Assembly: GCA_963971305.1 (NCBI GenBank)
Contig: CAXARO010000288.1
Coordinates: 1-64,000, forward strand
Origin: Arcuatula senhousia
Lineage: Eukaryota; Mollusca; Bivalvia; Mytilida; Mytilidae
Direction: 5' to 3'
Length of the DNA stretch: 64,000 bases
This document shows positions 1-12,536 of the stretch, piece after piece. Within the stretch, counting starts at the first letter, position 1. Each line of letters begins with the position of its first letter. The notes under the pieces were generated by a model that saw nothing but the letters and a program-made list of their open reading frames with translations, ran no database searches and was not told where the DNA came from. The position numbers and the translations under genes were made by a program.

Positions 1-540
1 AGCATTTTTGTTTTCATTAAAAGTACATTTGCAATTCTGATGGAAATCTACTAGCTCGTTATCTAATTCTTCATCCGTCGTAAAAACATGCTGTACAGTG
101 CCATCAAGTGGGTTTTCAAAGTAAAGTTTTTTCTTCCGTAGCCGCATTCGCAAGTTTCTTATTTCTAGGGATAGGTCCGTGTGGTAAGTAAAAAAGTATA
201 AACATATGATGCTCAAAATAATAAATGGAATAGATAAGAGAAATTAAGAAATGAAATGGCATATATTATTGTTTGATTTATTTAGATTTACGAATCATGC
301 AAATTGAGCAACGCGGAGATCATGATGAGAACAAGGTACATGAATGGGAGTGAGGATGTGTATAGGACAAGGACATGCTCGTTTGGTAATAGTTTTTATA
401 GTTTTGAAACTGTGTACTGTAATGGTTTACTGAATGTTGATTTGGTCAAATATCTTATAATACAAGTCAATATGGAAAAAGCATTTTCTTAGAAGTTTGC
501 ATTGGAAAAAAAATAAATTACAGCTCGCTACGCTTGCACA
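1..540. other. No gene recognised (5' edge)
   Basis: AT-rich sequence with only short open frames that show no domain, repeat or splice pattern. An exon cut by the window edge cannot be excluded. Confidence 0.4.
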
Positions 541-555
541 CTAGTATTTTTTTTC

Positions 556-858
556 AGGTGAAGAATCTTTGGATACAATGCCACAATGCCATCGCCAATG
601 CCTACTATTGAGGAGACCCAGCCAGGTCCGTCAACTAGTTTTCCATCACCGCCACCAAAAAAAGTGTTGGCGGATGAACCAGTCCATATTGATATAACAC
701 CTGCAGATGAACCACACCCAGAAGTACCACAGGGGAAGGGAAAGGGAAAATCGATATCAAGACACGCTTGCACTAAGTCAAAAGTATATGAATGTGGAGT
801 GTGTTTAAAGGAATACTCAACGACCTTTGGCACAAATTCACAATATAAATATGGATAG
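556..858 (+). CDS. Possible exon or ORF with a C2H2-like start (uncertain)
   Basis: An open frame from the ATG at 586 follows a pyrimidine-rich acceptor-like stretch ending near 555. It encodes a proline- and acid-rich segment, then a basic patch (GKGKGK), then YECGVCLKEYST, which resembles the first half of a C2H2 zinc finger without the paired histidines. In the ATG frame there is a stop just after the putative acceptor, so it would not simply read through from an upstream exon. It could be a zinc-finger gene remnant, a transposon fragment or chance. I do not recognise a family. Confidence 0.22.
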
Positions 859-1254
859 AAAACAAAGGAAACGTGTTTTTCACTGGCAAGCAGCTGGTTT
901 TTCAATGGAACACCATGGGTTATTGAGGGTTGGATACTTACCAATTAGTAATGGCCCCAAAAGTCATACCACACAATTATTTCATGTCACAGTGGTAAAC
1001 GGTGAACTCAAAGTTAAGATTTCCTCCTAAAAGCTCTAACCTTTGTACATTTGAAGCAATCTTCGGAAGACAGTTTCGTCTGCCACTGAAAAAAGGAATA
1101 AAAGGTACGGAATGGTTATTAAGCCTACTGCATGGAGATCCTACGAGTCCTACTCTTACCGAGACCTGCAGGAGGGTTCTGTAACGTACAAGGAACGTGC
1201 CATGTGCTCACTATTGTTTACGGTCAGGTTTTTTGCATTATTGACTGGCGACCC

Positions 1255-1435
1255 CGGCATTCGTTATGACAGGTCTATCCCATTCATCCCCTTGGGGCAT
1301 ACATCCCAGTCGCTCCGTGGGCAAAGTGACCTAACCCGATGTCAGGTTTCTGAGCGCTCTTAATATGACTTTTACCGATAAGCTTAGTGCTGCTGTGTGC
1401 CATTTCGCCACCCGGAACCCGCAATGATGGCTGTG
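1255..1435 (-). repeat. Diverged, truncated copy of SINE-like family A
   Basis: The reverse complement runs from a degenerate 'gggttccgggtggcgaa' through the 'gacatcgggt' and 'cggagcgac' blocks that mark the start of the intact copies at 36319, 61143 and 62964. It is an old truncated copy. The stretches 871-1254 and 1436-2097 hold nothing else I can name. Confidence 0.55.
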
Positions 1436-2097
1436 CAATTTAAGAGGCGAGTCCTTCAATAAATTATGACTGATATAAATAATAGTTTGTACAAGCTTTG
1501 TTATACTTAATCCTAGCAATGTAGCTATCTTAACCAAAAAGTTTTATTGTTATATACCAAACTATGTAGTTATGTTGATTTGGAAATAATATGAGCGATA
1601 CAGGCTCCATAGGGCCTGAAGTCTGTTATATTATAAAAATCCATAGTTGAAACAATGCATGACAATTGAATCTCGAAAACAATATTTACTTGATGACAAT
1701 TGATCTCTAATATTGATCATTCTGAAGTTAAATACCTCATCATACCTAATAAATGACCCGTTTCATTAATTATTCCACAATCACATTTACTGGACATAAT
1801 ATCCAAACCAGAATAACAAACACATCGTCAATTAGACATGGAACCGTCGGGTATGTAGATTTTGATTGTAATAGACTATGTCTACACAAAATATTTAAGC
1901 AAAAATTAGGTGAACAGCCATTTGGCTTATATAAATATATCTGAGACTAGTTAGTTTGATATTTTATAACAATAGAATCCTAATAACGCCAAAAAATAAA
2001 CAACAATTCAAATATGAGAGTGGGATTAATATTTCTTGAGATTTACATCATTTTGATTTATCGATCCATAGTTGTTATTTATATTTATTTTTTACAG

Positions 2098-2579
2098 GTC
2101 AAGATCTTGTTTTCGAAAAGAAAATATTTATTCAAGTTGGAGGAAAAAACTTCAAAACAACAAACACACTGCTAAGAAAATATCCAGACACATTACTTGG
2201 TTCATTACGTATAGAATCACGCTATTATAATGCTGAGGAGAACTGTTATTGCTTTGACAGGAATCCAGAACTATTCAATACTATTTTAGATTTCTATAGA
2301 AATGATAGCGTTCACCTTCCGAAACATATCTGTGGCTATTTGTGGAAGGCCGAATTGAAATTTTGGAATATACCACTTAAATTTGTATCTGAATGTTGCT
2401 ATCCCATAATTGCAACGTACGACAGTGAAATAGCCATGACAAAAGATTTAAAAGAATCAATTGGAGATAGCAATGAAAACATTGGTAGCTCTAGGTTAGA
2501 AAGTTCTTCGCAAATTAGGAAGGTGAAGAATACTATTTGGATGTTTCTGAACGAACCAAAATCATCTACAGCCGCTAAA
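2098..2579 (+). CDS. Kv channel A exon: T1 tetramerisation domain
   Basis: This exon encodes 160 codons. Landmarks are FIQVGG at the start, CFDRNPELFNTILDFYRN in the middle (the family's FDR-P..F..IL..YR block), then HLPKHIC and ECC. It ends AAK before gtaagt, as the partner exon of channel B ends AAR. Confidence 0.9.
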
Positions 2580-5500
2580 GTAAGTATTTATTAGACAAAA
2601 AGTTTATTGGTTCAGAAAACCTTCTATATATATAAAGATCATTCTTTATCATATATTCGCCTTCGGTTCTTCGAAGTAATCACATAGCTTTTCCCTCTAT
2701 AAACGGTGAAATGCACTATAGAATATCTCAGTTTAAAGTAAAAAGAAATAGACTATATTTTACCTTGACATAGGTTTCTTAAAGTACAATAACCTGTCCT
2801 ACCACTCTATATATAGATACCTGGTATATAAGGCACCTGGATAACCTGTTTGTCATTCTTTCCTTTTGAGCGGTGAAGTGTACACTTTGGCTTTAGTACA
2901 CATTTAAATTGTTAAGAAAATTTAATGCTTTGCTTTTGGATTTATTCTAACACTTTTTAGTAAGTTATTTCTTGAACTATAAAGACTTCATATCAACCTG
3001 TTTTTGTTGATTGAATTGCCTTTTAATTGGCAAGATATGTTTCTATGTCATTTTTATTTTGCTGGACATGCTTCTGCATTTTGTCCTTGTTTGACCTTCA
3101 CTATTTTAGGCCAAGCTGAATTAGCTTACTAAATTTCTGAGATGTATTTTTATTACTAGAGTAAAAATATCATCCTCGGAAACCCAGGGATTCTTCATTC
3201 GCACACTCATTCATCACCCCTGGGTCCATTCGTATCAATTCCATCGTTTTAGACAGCTTTACAAATTTTCCTATCAAGCATTCTGATTGGACACATATTT
3301 GTGCGTTCTTTTCCCCTGATCTTGAACTTTACTAAGTTGTAATAAAAAACAATATAAATCGTCCCTTAACAACATTGTTAAGCGACCAATCAGAAGGCTC
3401 GACTCAGAACTGTATAAAACGAAGGAATTGATACGTATGGACCCAGGGGTGATGAATGAGTGTGCGAATGAAGAATCCCTGGGTTTCCGAGGATGTAAAA
3501 ATATTTAACTGAAGGTCAGTTTTCTGAACAGATTTAGGCTTTTATTGCCGTAAACAACAGATATTTCATATTTTGTCAAAAGTATAGAATCATAATTTTA
3601 GACCATAAGTTCTTTTTGCAATATTTAATATCTTGGCTTAATGTCGCTTAATGTCTGCTTTATGCAGTGTTTAATTGTATGTTTTGGCTAGATGCCTGCC
3701 TTGTGCAATAGTATATTTTTGGCTAGATGCCTGCCTTGTGCAATAGTATATTTTATGGCTAGATGCCCGCCTTGTGCAATAGTATATTTTATGGCTAGAT
3801 GCCTGCCTTGTGCAATAGTATATTTTATGGCTAGATGCCCGCCTTGTGCAATAGTATATATTATGGCTAGATGCCTGTCTTGTGCATAAAGTATATTTTA
3901 TGGCTTGGTGCCTTCCTTGTGCAGTAGTAACATTTTATGGCTAAATGCCTGCTTTCTGCAAGTATTCAATAGGCTTAATGATTTCTTACTACCTTGTTTT
4001 CCATTTGACTTTATGCCGTATTTATGCATCAATATTAAAAGGCTCAATGCCTGATTCATGCAGTTTAATGCTAATTTAGCTTTAGTTGAGTTTATTGCAA
4101 TGAAGTATTATTTTGGCTATGCCTGCTTCTTGATGTAAATTCATTAAAATTTGGCTTTATGTCTTACTGTGCATTTTAACTTGGGCTAGATTTACAGCTC
4201 AGTGTCTGGTTTTATAGACAGTTTAAACATTTTACAGGCTAGCAATAATGTGTTTGCAGTTTACTGTCCGTTTTTTGTTGAATATTCAGATATGATCAAA
4301 TAATTATTTCTAGTATTTATTTTTGTCTCCTTACATATTTTGTATCTGGCAAACTTAAATGATGTCATTTCATTTGATTGATGCCCTATTTATACTGATA
4401 ATTCTATGACATAAGGCCATTTATGTAGGTATTGTTGAATTTTGCTCCAAAGACAGGAATTTTGTTGAAGGTTACATTGAACTAAAATACTTCTTTATTC
4501 TGAGTTCAATTACTATGATGTAATCTTCCTTGTCATTGTGTTTAAACATAATACTAACTGTATTGAATCTCACAAAAAGAGTCTACATTTTCTGTCTTTA
4601 GCTAATGCATATGTTTTGTACATATTTCATATGGTGAATTTAGACTGATATCAACCAGTAATACTAGTACTGGAGTAAAATACCTGAATTATTCTACAAG
4701 TTATTTTTCATAACTTTTACATGTTTCTAGGCATTATAAGTTGATTATACACTGTCGTTTCTTATTTTTTGTGTTGAAGTTGAATACAACTTTTTTTATT
4801 GCTGTAGGTTGTTCAATTCATATAAAAGATCAGTATATAAGATAGGAAAAATGGCTATTTATACTCCACATTTTAGCATAAAAATGTACTTTAGTAAGTT
4901 GAACAATTATTTTTGACATGGATGTAGACCATGTTTTTGATCTTTTAGTTCATTATGAACTAATTTACAGGACAAGAAATCTTGTTACAGTTGAACTAAA
5001 TAAATATTGCATGTTCAATTGACCATATGATACACAAACTATTCAGTTGGATGTAGGACAATACAAATAACAGAGTAAACTGTTTTGAAGAAAATGTTAG
5101 TGTATGTACAGCTCATAACACACATTATTAGGATAAATTTAGTATAGAAGGACCTATATATGAACACATCTTAATATATTGACACACTTTTTTAGTTGAA
5201 GACTGCACTGTCTTTTCTGTACAATTTGTTGTGTTTAAAATGTATCAAGGTTACGAAAAAATTCCTTATTGCATTGCTCACAACTGACTTGTTTGTGAAC
5301 ACTTTTAGTTCAATAATAATTCAATGTTGCATTTCATTTGAGGTCATGTGTAAGTTTGTTAGTGATATTGACCTAAAATCAACTCTGCTTAAAAACGGAA
5401 AATAAAAAGAGCAGAACATTAAAGTAATAGAGTTTACCATATATATACATGTATCATCAAAGATAAATAAGAAATCATTATGTCCTGATACGGTTTATTT

Positions 5501-8500
5501 TTGAATTTGACATTCAGTCTTTGCTGTACACATACTGAAAAAACGATCTTATTAAGCCTTTTTAAGGAAATCATATAAATGAACCTTAATACAGATATGT
5601 TCTGGACATATTAGACATTTAGTGTACTTTTTGCTTCACATTAGTTATACTGAGAGTTTCTATTAATTTTGTTATAAAAATATTTAGAGATACTTGTTAA
5701 AGTAAGATATTGTTAGTTGCATAAATTCTAATTTTATTGCAATTTATTTAAAAAGGTGATGGACATTCAGGCTCAGGATTCTTTAATTATCCTTTATTTT
5801 ATATATATAATTTTTTTGCATTAACACCCTATAGATTTACTATATCTCGGGTATACATGACTAGTACACTCATATTTATTGAAGAATACTTTTAAATTAA
5901 TAATATAAGTATCTGTCATGATAAATAATCCCTATTTGATTAATAATTATAAACGTATTTTGGGGATAAATGTCATAACAAATATGTACATGTTTGAGGT
6001 TTTAAGTCCAGAAAATAGAACATGAAACACTTGTTATGTGATATACACAATTAGATGAATCTATTTTGAGAATCAAGCCCATACATGCCATTAGATGATG
6101 TTGTATACCCAGTTCTAAATGTTTATTATTTCTTTTGCAAATTTTGTGTTATTTATAAAAATAACAAAATTTAGCTTACATACATTCATGTCCTCTCAGG
6201 GCCCTAATGGACTCATAAGGCTGTAAAGTTTAGCTTGATAATTAATAAGTTTTATTTAACAATTTATTTTAAGAGGAAGTAACTTTAAAAGGAAGAAGTC
6301 ACTGTTACAGTGTATTTTATTTTCAAAAACTTGCCTGTTAGCAAAAAGAGTTTTACAAAAGACTTCATTCATCAGTTATCTAGCATATAGGCAGTTAGTA
6401 AAACAAGTAGATCAACTAGTAAATAATGTAACAAAAATAAAGTATTTCACTTCCTTATAATAAAGATTTGTAGTTGCCATTTATATGGAGCCAATGTCTT
6501 ATTTATTTGGTATTGTTATTGTACAAGATTTTTAAGTATTCATGTAATTTTATTTTACTTTACTTGAGGCATATTTTCTGCTTAAGTTCATCTACATATC
6601 CGAGTCTTCACAGTAAATTTAGACTCAGCATGTGAATCTATGTTAATATGTTGTAAGAATTTTTAAAATTAGAATATATAAAAAATCAAATATTATTTTC
6701 ATGTTAAAGTTGTCGGAATCTCATTTCATTGATAAACTATTTGCCTATTATTGAAACATAATATAGTAATATAATTTTATGTTGAAACATTTTTATTTAA
6801 TTTAATCATTAATTTTGTAAAATTCAATAATTGCTTGGAGAAATGGCCAAGAACATCGCACGTTTTTAAAAAGTTTGATGTTTGAAATCTGAATTTTGAC
6901 ATAAATTTTAATGCTAAGATTTATATTAGGATTTCTATATATCTACATATAAAATCTTAACTTTTTCAAGCAGGCATGTCGAAGAGATTTGCAACTGTCT
7001 CTGTAAAAAAAAAAAAATCATTTCTGAGTGTGAACGATTTTTTTGTACTATTAATTTCTTATTTAATGATACTTTCATTTTTATTTACAATCCATTGTCA
7101 ACCTACATAAACATGATAAAGGAAACATTGAATGCCTTTTAATGATCTGTTACTGAGACCCTAAATTTTCTTGAGGCATCTGCAGTCTGTGTCAATTTAA
7201 GAAGCTGTTTTTAGATTCAAGTACAGAATTGCTTATTTATGTTTATATGTGACATAAAACAAATTGAAATAAATAAAATGAGAAATAATTTAAACAATAA
7301 TGTTTCAATTATAATAGATACCACGATTGGTTAATGTTTAATTCATTACTTAAACTATCACATTAATAATTAATTTTAGTTTATCAAACTAGGAAACCCC
7401 TTTTCTTGGAGCAAATCTCTAATGCATCTGCAGAAAATAAATGAATCGTTTATTCAATATCTTTTGTATTTTGTATAAGAACTTAAGAAAATTAAATTTG
7501 ATCATAATATTTTCATTTTTCTTTTATTTATTAAGTAAACGCAATTTATATGTATTTTGAAACTTTAATAGTTTTGCTTAGCATTTGCGTATATTTTAGC
7601 AATGCAATCACTGAGATTTCCTCATAGCAATACTTTCTTTTACAACAATTTTATTATATTTGTGAATATTTGTTCTGCAGCATATTGACTTAATATATAG
7701 ATGAATCAAAAGTTAACCAAAAAAAATGTAAATACCTTAAATAGGATATTAATTTCAACTGAGTACATAGATAAAAAGAGAAACAAAATATAAACAAACA
7801 AGTTAATGTGAAAGACTGGGTTGGTTTGATCACTGATGTAGTTTGTTTCAACGCTTTGAACAAGCTATGTGATTACTTCGAAGAACCGAAGGCGAATATA
7901 TGATAAAGAATGAACCTTTATCCAAGCATACCACAAGGATGTGCAGGATAAAGGACATTCTTTGAATAATGAGCCTGAGGCTGAGAAGTAATCACATCCC
8001 AACCCAATTTTTGTTTTAACCCAGCCCAAATAATTGTTGTTGAAACAAACAGGCTTTAAAGTATGACAAACAGGTTATCCAGTAGCCTTATATACCAGGT
8101 ATCTATATATAGAGTGGTAGGACAGGTTATTGTACTTTAAGAAACCTATGTCAAGGTAAAATATAGTCTATTTCTTTTTACTTTAAACTGAGATATTCTA
8201 TAGTGCATTTCACCGTTTATAGAGGGAAAAGCTATGTGATTACTTCTCAGCCTCAGGCTCATTATTCAAAGAATGTCCTTTATCCTGCACATCCTTGTGG
8301 TATGCTTGGATAAAGGTTCATTTTCAATAACGAGTAGTTGCCACATATTATCTCACTACATGTTTATCATAAAGCTAGAAAATTTCACATTATAGGTAAA
8401 TTATATCAACTACATAAAATTAAGGTGGTTTTTTGTAGTATTATGTTATATTAGAACTGAGGAAGGGAGAAAAATAAATTGATTTTATATCTCGTTACAT

Positions 8501-9667
8501 GTACATTGTTCATATTCTTATGTCATGTATGTACTCTCTGTAATGTTTTGTCATGTTTTGTAATGTCCCTATAGGGATTTTGTCTACAATAAAAATTTGA
8601 TTGATTGATATATTGTGAAGTACTAGTACTAAGGCCATTCTGGTAATTGTTTTTTTAATTATAAATGGATATGAAAGCGCATTTTTTTTTCAAAATATAG
8701 ATTATTTGTTTTCTTTAATTATATATCTATAATTGTAATTGGAATTTTTATTCTATTTCAGGTTTTCAGCGTTTGCTATTTATTTTTAGTTCTCATCTCA
8801 TCGTTAATTCCATGTTTAGAAAGTATGCGAGAAATACGAACGGAACACATGAATGAAACAACTTTTCGGTGGTTGGTAGCAACTAACCGGATTATCATAT
8901 CGGATAATATGGTCGATAATCCTAAACTGATGATGTGGGCGACAACGAAGGAACCTGACTTTCTACTCAAACTTGGAATATGTCTTGATATTTTTTTCTC
9001 ATTAGAAACGCTATTAAGATTCATTTGCAGTCCTCGAAAAATCGTGTTCCTTAAGTCTTTTTTAAATATTTTAGACATGTTTCTTTTTACAAATGTATGG
9101 GTTCGAAATATTTTGAAAGAACTTTATAAATCTAAGCTATTGTCAAATCGACAATTAGCCTATTTCTTTGGATTTTGTGAGGTTTTATCAGTTCTTCGAC
9201 TTCTGCGATTTTTCCGAATTGCAAAGCAGTTCAGTAATCTTCAAATACTATTAATATCATTTAAACAAAGCGGGAAAGAATTCCTTTTACTGATGTTGAC
9301 ATTTTTTATTTTTGCATGGCTTTTTGCAAACTTGATATTTTTCTCAGAAGTTTTCCAACCAGATACTTTTCCAAACATTCCATCTGGTTTATGGTGGTCA
9401 ATTATCACCATGACAACCGTGGGATACGGTGACTCATATCCAACAGGATCCATTGGAAAGGTGGTAGGAGTGACATGCGCACTATCAGGTCTGTTGGTTC
9501 TAGCTATGCCTATTGCTGTAATTGCCGGAACATTTGACAGTTTGAAAAAGAGAAAAGACGACCACGAGGCGTACCTTATTGCACAGAAAGAAGATCATGT
9601 GTCTTTAGTTAGCGAACCAAAGGATCTTTCTAATACTTGCATAGAGACCATACAACAGAAGTCTTAA
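2098..9667 (+). CDS. Voltage-gated K+ channel A (Kv, non-Shaker T1 type), 5' end missing
   Basis: Two exons, 2098-2579 and 8762-9667, join in phase 0 to give about 461 residues; the acceptor is tttacag and the donor AAA|gtaagt. The first exon is a complete T1 (BTB) domain that assembles subunits as tetramers. It includes the zinc motif HX5CX20CC (HLPKHIC ... ECC) of Shab/Shaw/Shal-type channels. The second exon holds S1-S6. S4 reads LRLLRFFRIAKQ, with three arginines and one lysine and then glutamine, one charge fewer than Shaker. The pore signature is TVGYGD. S6 reads AMPIAVIAG, lacking the second proline of the PxP hinge. The first exon opens in mid-codon, so an upstream exon with the start codon exists but was not found. 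The product is a plasma-membrane K+ channel subunit. Subfamily is not assigned beyond non-Shaker. Confidence 0.9.
3171..3495. mobile_element. MITE with about 70-bp TIRs and 9-bp TSD, copy 1
   Basis: A 325-bp element begins CATCCTCGGAAACCCAGG and ends with its reverse complement; the arms match for about 70 bp. It is flanked by the direct repeat taaaaatat at 3162-3170 and 3496-3504. It encodes no protein. A second copy lies at 51362-51687 with a different 9-bp duplication. A 9-bp duplication suggests Mutator-like or another 9-bp superfamily; that step is inference. Confidence 0.88.
3686..3975 (+). repeat. 36-bp minisatellite, about 8 units
   Basis: Units starting ggctagatgcctgcc begin at 3686, 3721, 3757, 3793, 3829, 3865, 3902 and 3939, so the period is 35-37 bp. 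Because 36 is a multiple of three the array is open in one frame for 65 codons as a repeated 12-residue unit. It lies in the Kv A intron and is not a gene. Weaker echoes run on to about 4200. Confidence 0.85.
4200..7860. other. Intron DNA with no recognised gene
   Basis: Very AT-rich sequence inside the Kv A intron and between the arms of the inverted-repeat element. I see no coding frame with a recognisable domain. Confidence 0.5.
8762..9667 (+). CDS. Kv channel A exon: membrane domain S1-S6 and C-tail
   Basis: Starts after tttcag and ends at a TAA, 301 codons. S1 is the FLVLISSLIP region, S2 lies around LDIFFSLETLLRF, S3 around FLNILDMFLF, and S4 is VLRLLRFFRIAKQ. The pore helix and filter are WWSIITMTTVGYGD, and S6 ends LAMPIAVIAG. 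The cytoplasmic tail is short, about 45 residues, with no recognisable motif. Confidence 0.9.
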   Translation, partial: VFSVCYLFLVLISSLIPCLESMREIRTEHMNETTFRWLVATNRIIISDNMVDNPKLMMWATTKEPDFLLKLGICLDIFFSLETLLRFICSPRKIVFLKSFLNILDMFLFTNVWVRNILKELYKSKLLSNRQLAYFFGFCEVLSVLRLLRFFRIAKQFSNLQILLISFKQSGKEFLLLMLTFFIFAWLFANLIFFSEVFQPDTFPNIPSGLWWSIITMTTVGYGDSYPTGSIGKVVGVTCALSGLLVLAMPIAVIAGTFDSLKKRKDDHEAYLIAQKEDHVSLVSEPKDLSNTCIETIQQKS

Positions 9668-11000
9668 AAGATGTAACAAATAAGACTGACATGGACCAAA
9701 TTAGACCACAAAATAAACGTTTTGAAGAAATTGGCAAAAGCCAAAAACGTAATGTTAAAATGTATTAAATTAAATTACGGCTTTTTAAGGTAGAGCGTGG
9801 CACTTGGGTCCAAAATTAATTTGTCAATAGATTTTCTTCAAAATTAACATAAATGTTCTAAATGATGTACTTTTTCATAATTTGATTCAAAATTCATGGG
9901 TTTCTTCCCTACTTTTCGAGTTATATCAGGTTAAAGTATCAATATTTTACTATGAAATATATAAGGAAAGTCATAAAAACACACAAAAATGTTCCATTAC
10001 TTTTTTTCCTGTCAATAGACTTCCCTCATTTTTTGACATTTTATAGATCTTGCAACAATGAATCATCTTAAATCAATTTAAAGTGGGGTTTCTTCCCTTG
10101 GTTTTAACATACAAGCAAAAATAGGAGTAAAAAATGATGATTTTTCATGATTTTTGCCAAATTACCTCCCTTGACCATACTTTAACTAAAAATTTATGCT
10201 ACTTTTAGAATACAAATTTTACTCATATTGATAAAATGTGCTTAAACATGGTATAAAGATTCTAAAAACAAAAATCTCAAAATATCTTTCAAATTTCATT
10301 TTATTTTGGGCAAGTCACATGACCATTGTCCTGCTCCACTTTAAATTTTATAAAAACTTTGTCACTTTGTAAAACTTTGTTTTAATTTTTATTTATAAAG
10401 TTTGTTTTCTTATATTTAACGAAAGAGGATGGGTTGGCGCCATGAAACCTGTTTAACTGGGCATTTTATTCGAAATGCATGTATCACTATATCAATCATG
10501 ACCTTTCTGAGCTTTAATTCTCTCCATTATAGTTCATATATGTTTGTACTTGTTTTGTTTACTCTTGATCAACATAATAGCAACATTGTAACAAAAAAGA
10601 AAGAAATTAAAAACTGAAAAATATACAAGAAAAATACTAATAACCCTGAAATAAAGACCAATAATATTTTTGCTTTGCTAAAACAAGATATGGACAGTTT
10701 TGTAAAAAAAAAAAAGATAAAGGTCCGCATTACTTTATAATGCATTAACTATTCTCAAAGGTAGACCATGTTTAACTAAATTTGCTATTAAATTGCAGTT
10801 AACATTTTTTATTAAGGACAAAATGATGGTTTGATTTTTTTTCTTAAATTTGGAAATTATCAAACATGAATAACCCGATAAGCTAGTTAGTTAGATTAGG
10901 TTAAATGCCATTTTGTGGTCCTGTTCTGATAAAACATTTTCCATAGAATTCCCAAAAATGGTTTAAACAGCCTAACATCAAAAGGACAATTAGACATTAC
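9668..11000. other. 3' flank of Kv A, no gene recognised
   Basis: AT-rich sequence with short homopolymer runs that probably includes the 3' UTR of channel A. No other coding or repeat structure was recognised. Confidence 0.4.
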
Positions 11001-11069
11001 TAGTTTCCTATAGAAAGAAGCATCGATTACCCGAAAGACATAATCGATGCTTCTTTCTATAGGAAACTA
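11001..11069. repeat. Perfect 29-bp hairpin with 11-nt loop
   Basis: The arm at 11001-11029 (tagtttcctatagaaagaag...) is the exact reverse complement of 11041-11069, with loop 11030-11040. Its length is in the range of an animal miRNA precursor, but perfect pairing is also expected from a recent template-switch inversion. The DNA from 11070 to about 11980 shows no gene. Confidence 0.8.
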
Positions 11070-11984
11070 TAGACATAATTCTAAACATCATTTCCTGAAG
11101 ACCAAAAAGGGTTCTTTTAGATTCATAAGCACCACATTTTACCTGACCTCCAAAGGATCTGATTTGATCGTCTAAAACTAACAATTTCTTCATTTTTCCA
11201 TTAATTCCTAAAATTTCCACATTTTGAGTTCCGACTTGAACAATTTGTGCAAAGTCAAGACACGAAGGGCCATTCTTATTCTAATAAACTATCATGTCAC
11301 TTGCTAAAAATGCATTTTGTTTGAAATTAAACACTTTCATGCTTTTACAAAAGTTGTCAAAAAGTTGGAGTTTTTCTACCAAAATCGAAACAAACCCACT
11401 TCACAGACATGTACGGAAGTTATAATACACGATCCATGGTTGCAGGTTTTTTAACATGTTCATCTTGTAAGCATAATTTTTTTGAATATAAAAGAGGATT
11501 TCATTTCAGAGGCCTGCCTTTGACAAAATTAAAAGTTAAAAACCAAAGATTTTGGTGATTTTGAACAATTTGGCAAATTGCCAATTTTACCCCCAATGGT
11601 GCTTGCAATTGGTAATGGAAATTGTGATTTTCAAAATTTCTTTTGCAATTGAAAGCCAAGGCATTACTCTTACAGGATTTCATGTTGAATTTTTGATCAT
11701 CAGAAGACATTGGACAAAATAAATCATAAATTAGTTGAAGTTTTCTTTTCAATAAAGCTGATTTTAGCAAAGATATGCATTTACACTGGTTAAGGCCCGT
11801 AGGTCGGCCATCTTGAATTTTTCAAAAAAAAAAATATTTTGCCAAAAGAAGTTATCTATGAAGGGCTTTAAGTTACACCATTGGTTTTATAGCTATGAAA
11901 ATATTGCTTCTGGACAAAACTGCATGGTTTTCTCTGAGACACGCACTTAAGGCAAATATTTCGCAGTCTGGAACTATAGAGATT

Positions 11985-12345
11985 TGTTTTGTAATCCTTT
12001 ACCGGATTTGAAGAAGAGATTTGTTTTGTCTTCCTTTACCGGATTTGGAGTAGAGATTTGTTTTGTCTTCCTTTACCGGATTTGTAGTAAAGATTTGTTG
12101 TGTCTTCCTTTACCGGATTTGTTTTGTCTTCCTTTATCGGATTTGACACTTTGAATTGGAAATTAGCAACACGACGGGTGATCTATAGCAAGCAGGAACC
12201 GCCTACTCTTCCGGATCACCTGAGTTCACTCTTGTTACGACTTAAGTTCACGTTGTTGATTTCCGTTCAGTTGATTTTGTGTTTCTTCGTGCTGTTTTTG
12301 TCGTGTTAAATGCTTTCGTCGTTGCCCTCGGACTTTTGCCACCAC
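11985..12345 (+). mobile_element. Retroelement 3'-tail fragment with short tandem repeats
   Basis: Begins with three to four tandem units of about 44 bp around 'agatttgttttgtcttcctttaccgg', then continues with 'gcaagcaggaac', 'cacctgagttcactcttgttacgac' and 'cggacttttg'. These are the landmarks that follow the reverse-transcriptase remnants at 52620 and 43880. Only the non-coding tail is present. Confidence 0.6.
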
Positions 12346-12536
12346 TCGAATGCCCCATTGGTTCCTTTTTCCTCTTTGGCAATGAAGAACCCTTACCTGA
12401 AATGGTCACACAAGAGGAGGAACACAAAGGAACATAAATAACCTTTTTCTGCCAGATCATGATTCTTAACTATGGTTGAACTTACACAAATGGGGGGGGG
12501 GGGGCGAAAAATAGTGATTGGATGGATACAACATAT

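Larger units (their letters stand above)
2640..8323. mobile_element. Nested inverted-repeat elements filling the Kv A intron
   Basis: A 51-bp sequence at 2640-2690 recurs as a perfect inverted copy at 7862-7912. The following 175 bp (about 2678-2853) recurs almost perfectly inverted at about 8075-8235. A further inverted pair of about 85 bp lies at 7910-7998 and 8234-8323, with ends like aatgaaccttta. The blocks share a core (aagtaatcacatag) but carry alternative outer ends. Two related elements, one inserted in or beside the end of the other, would explain this. No transposase frame is visible between the arms. I could not fix a target duplication, so the exact borders are uncertain. Confidence 0.65.

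Noticed and set aside
5196..5405. 69-codon open frame in the Kv A intron
   Set aside because: AT-rich, no domain or signal, no supporting splice sites.
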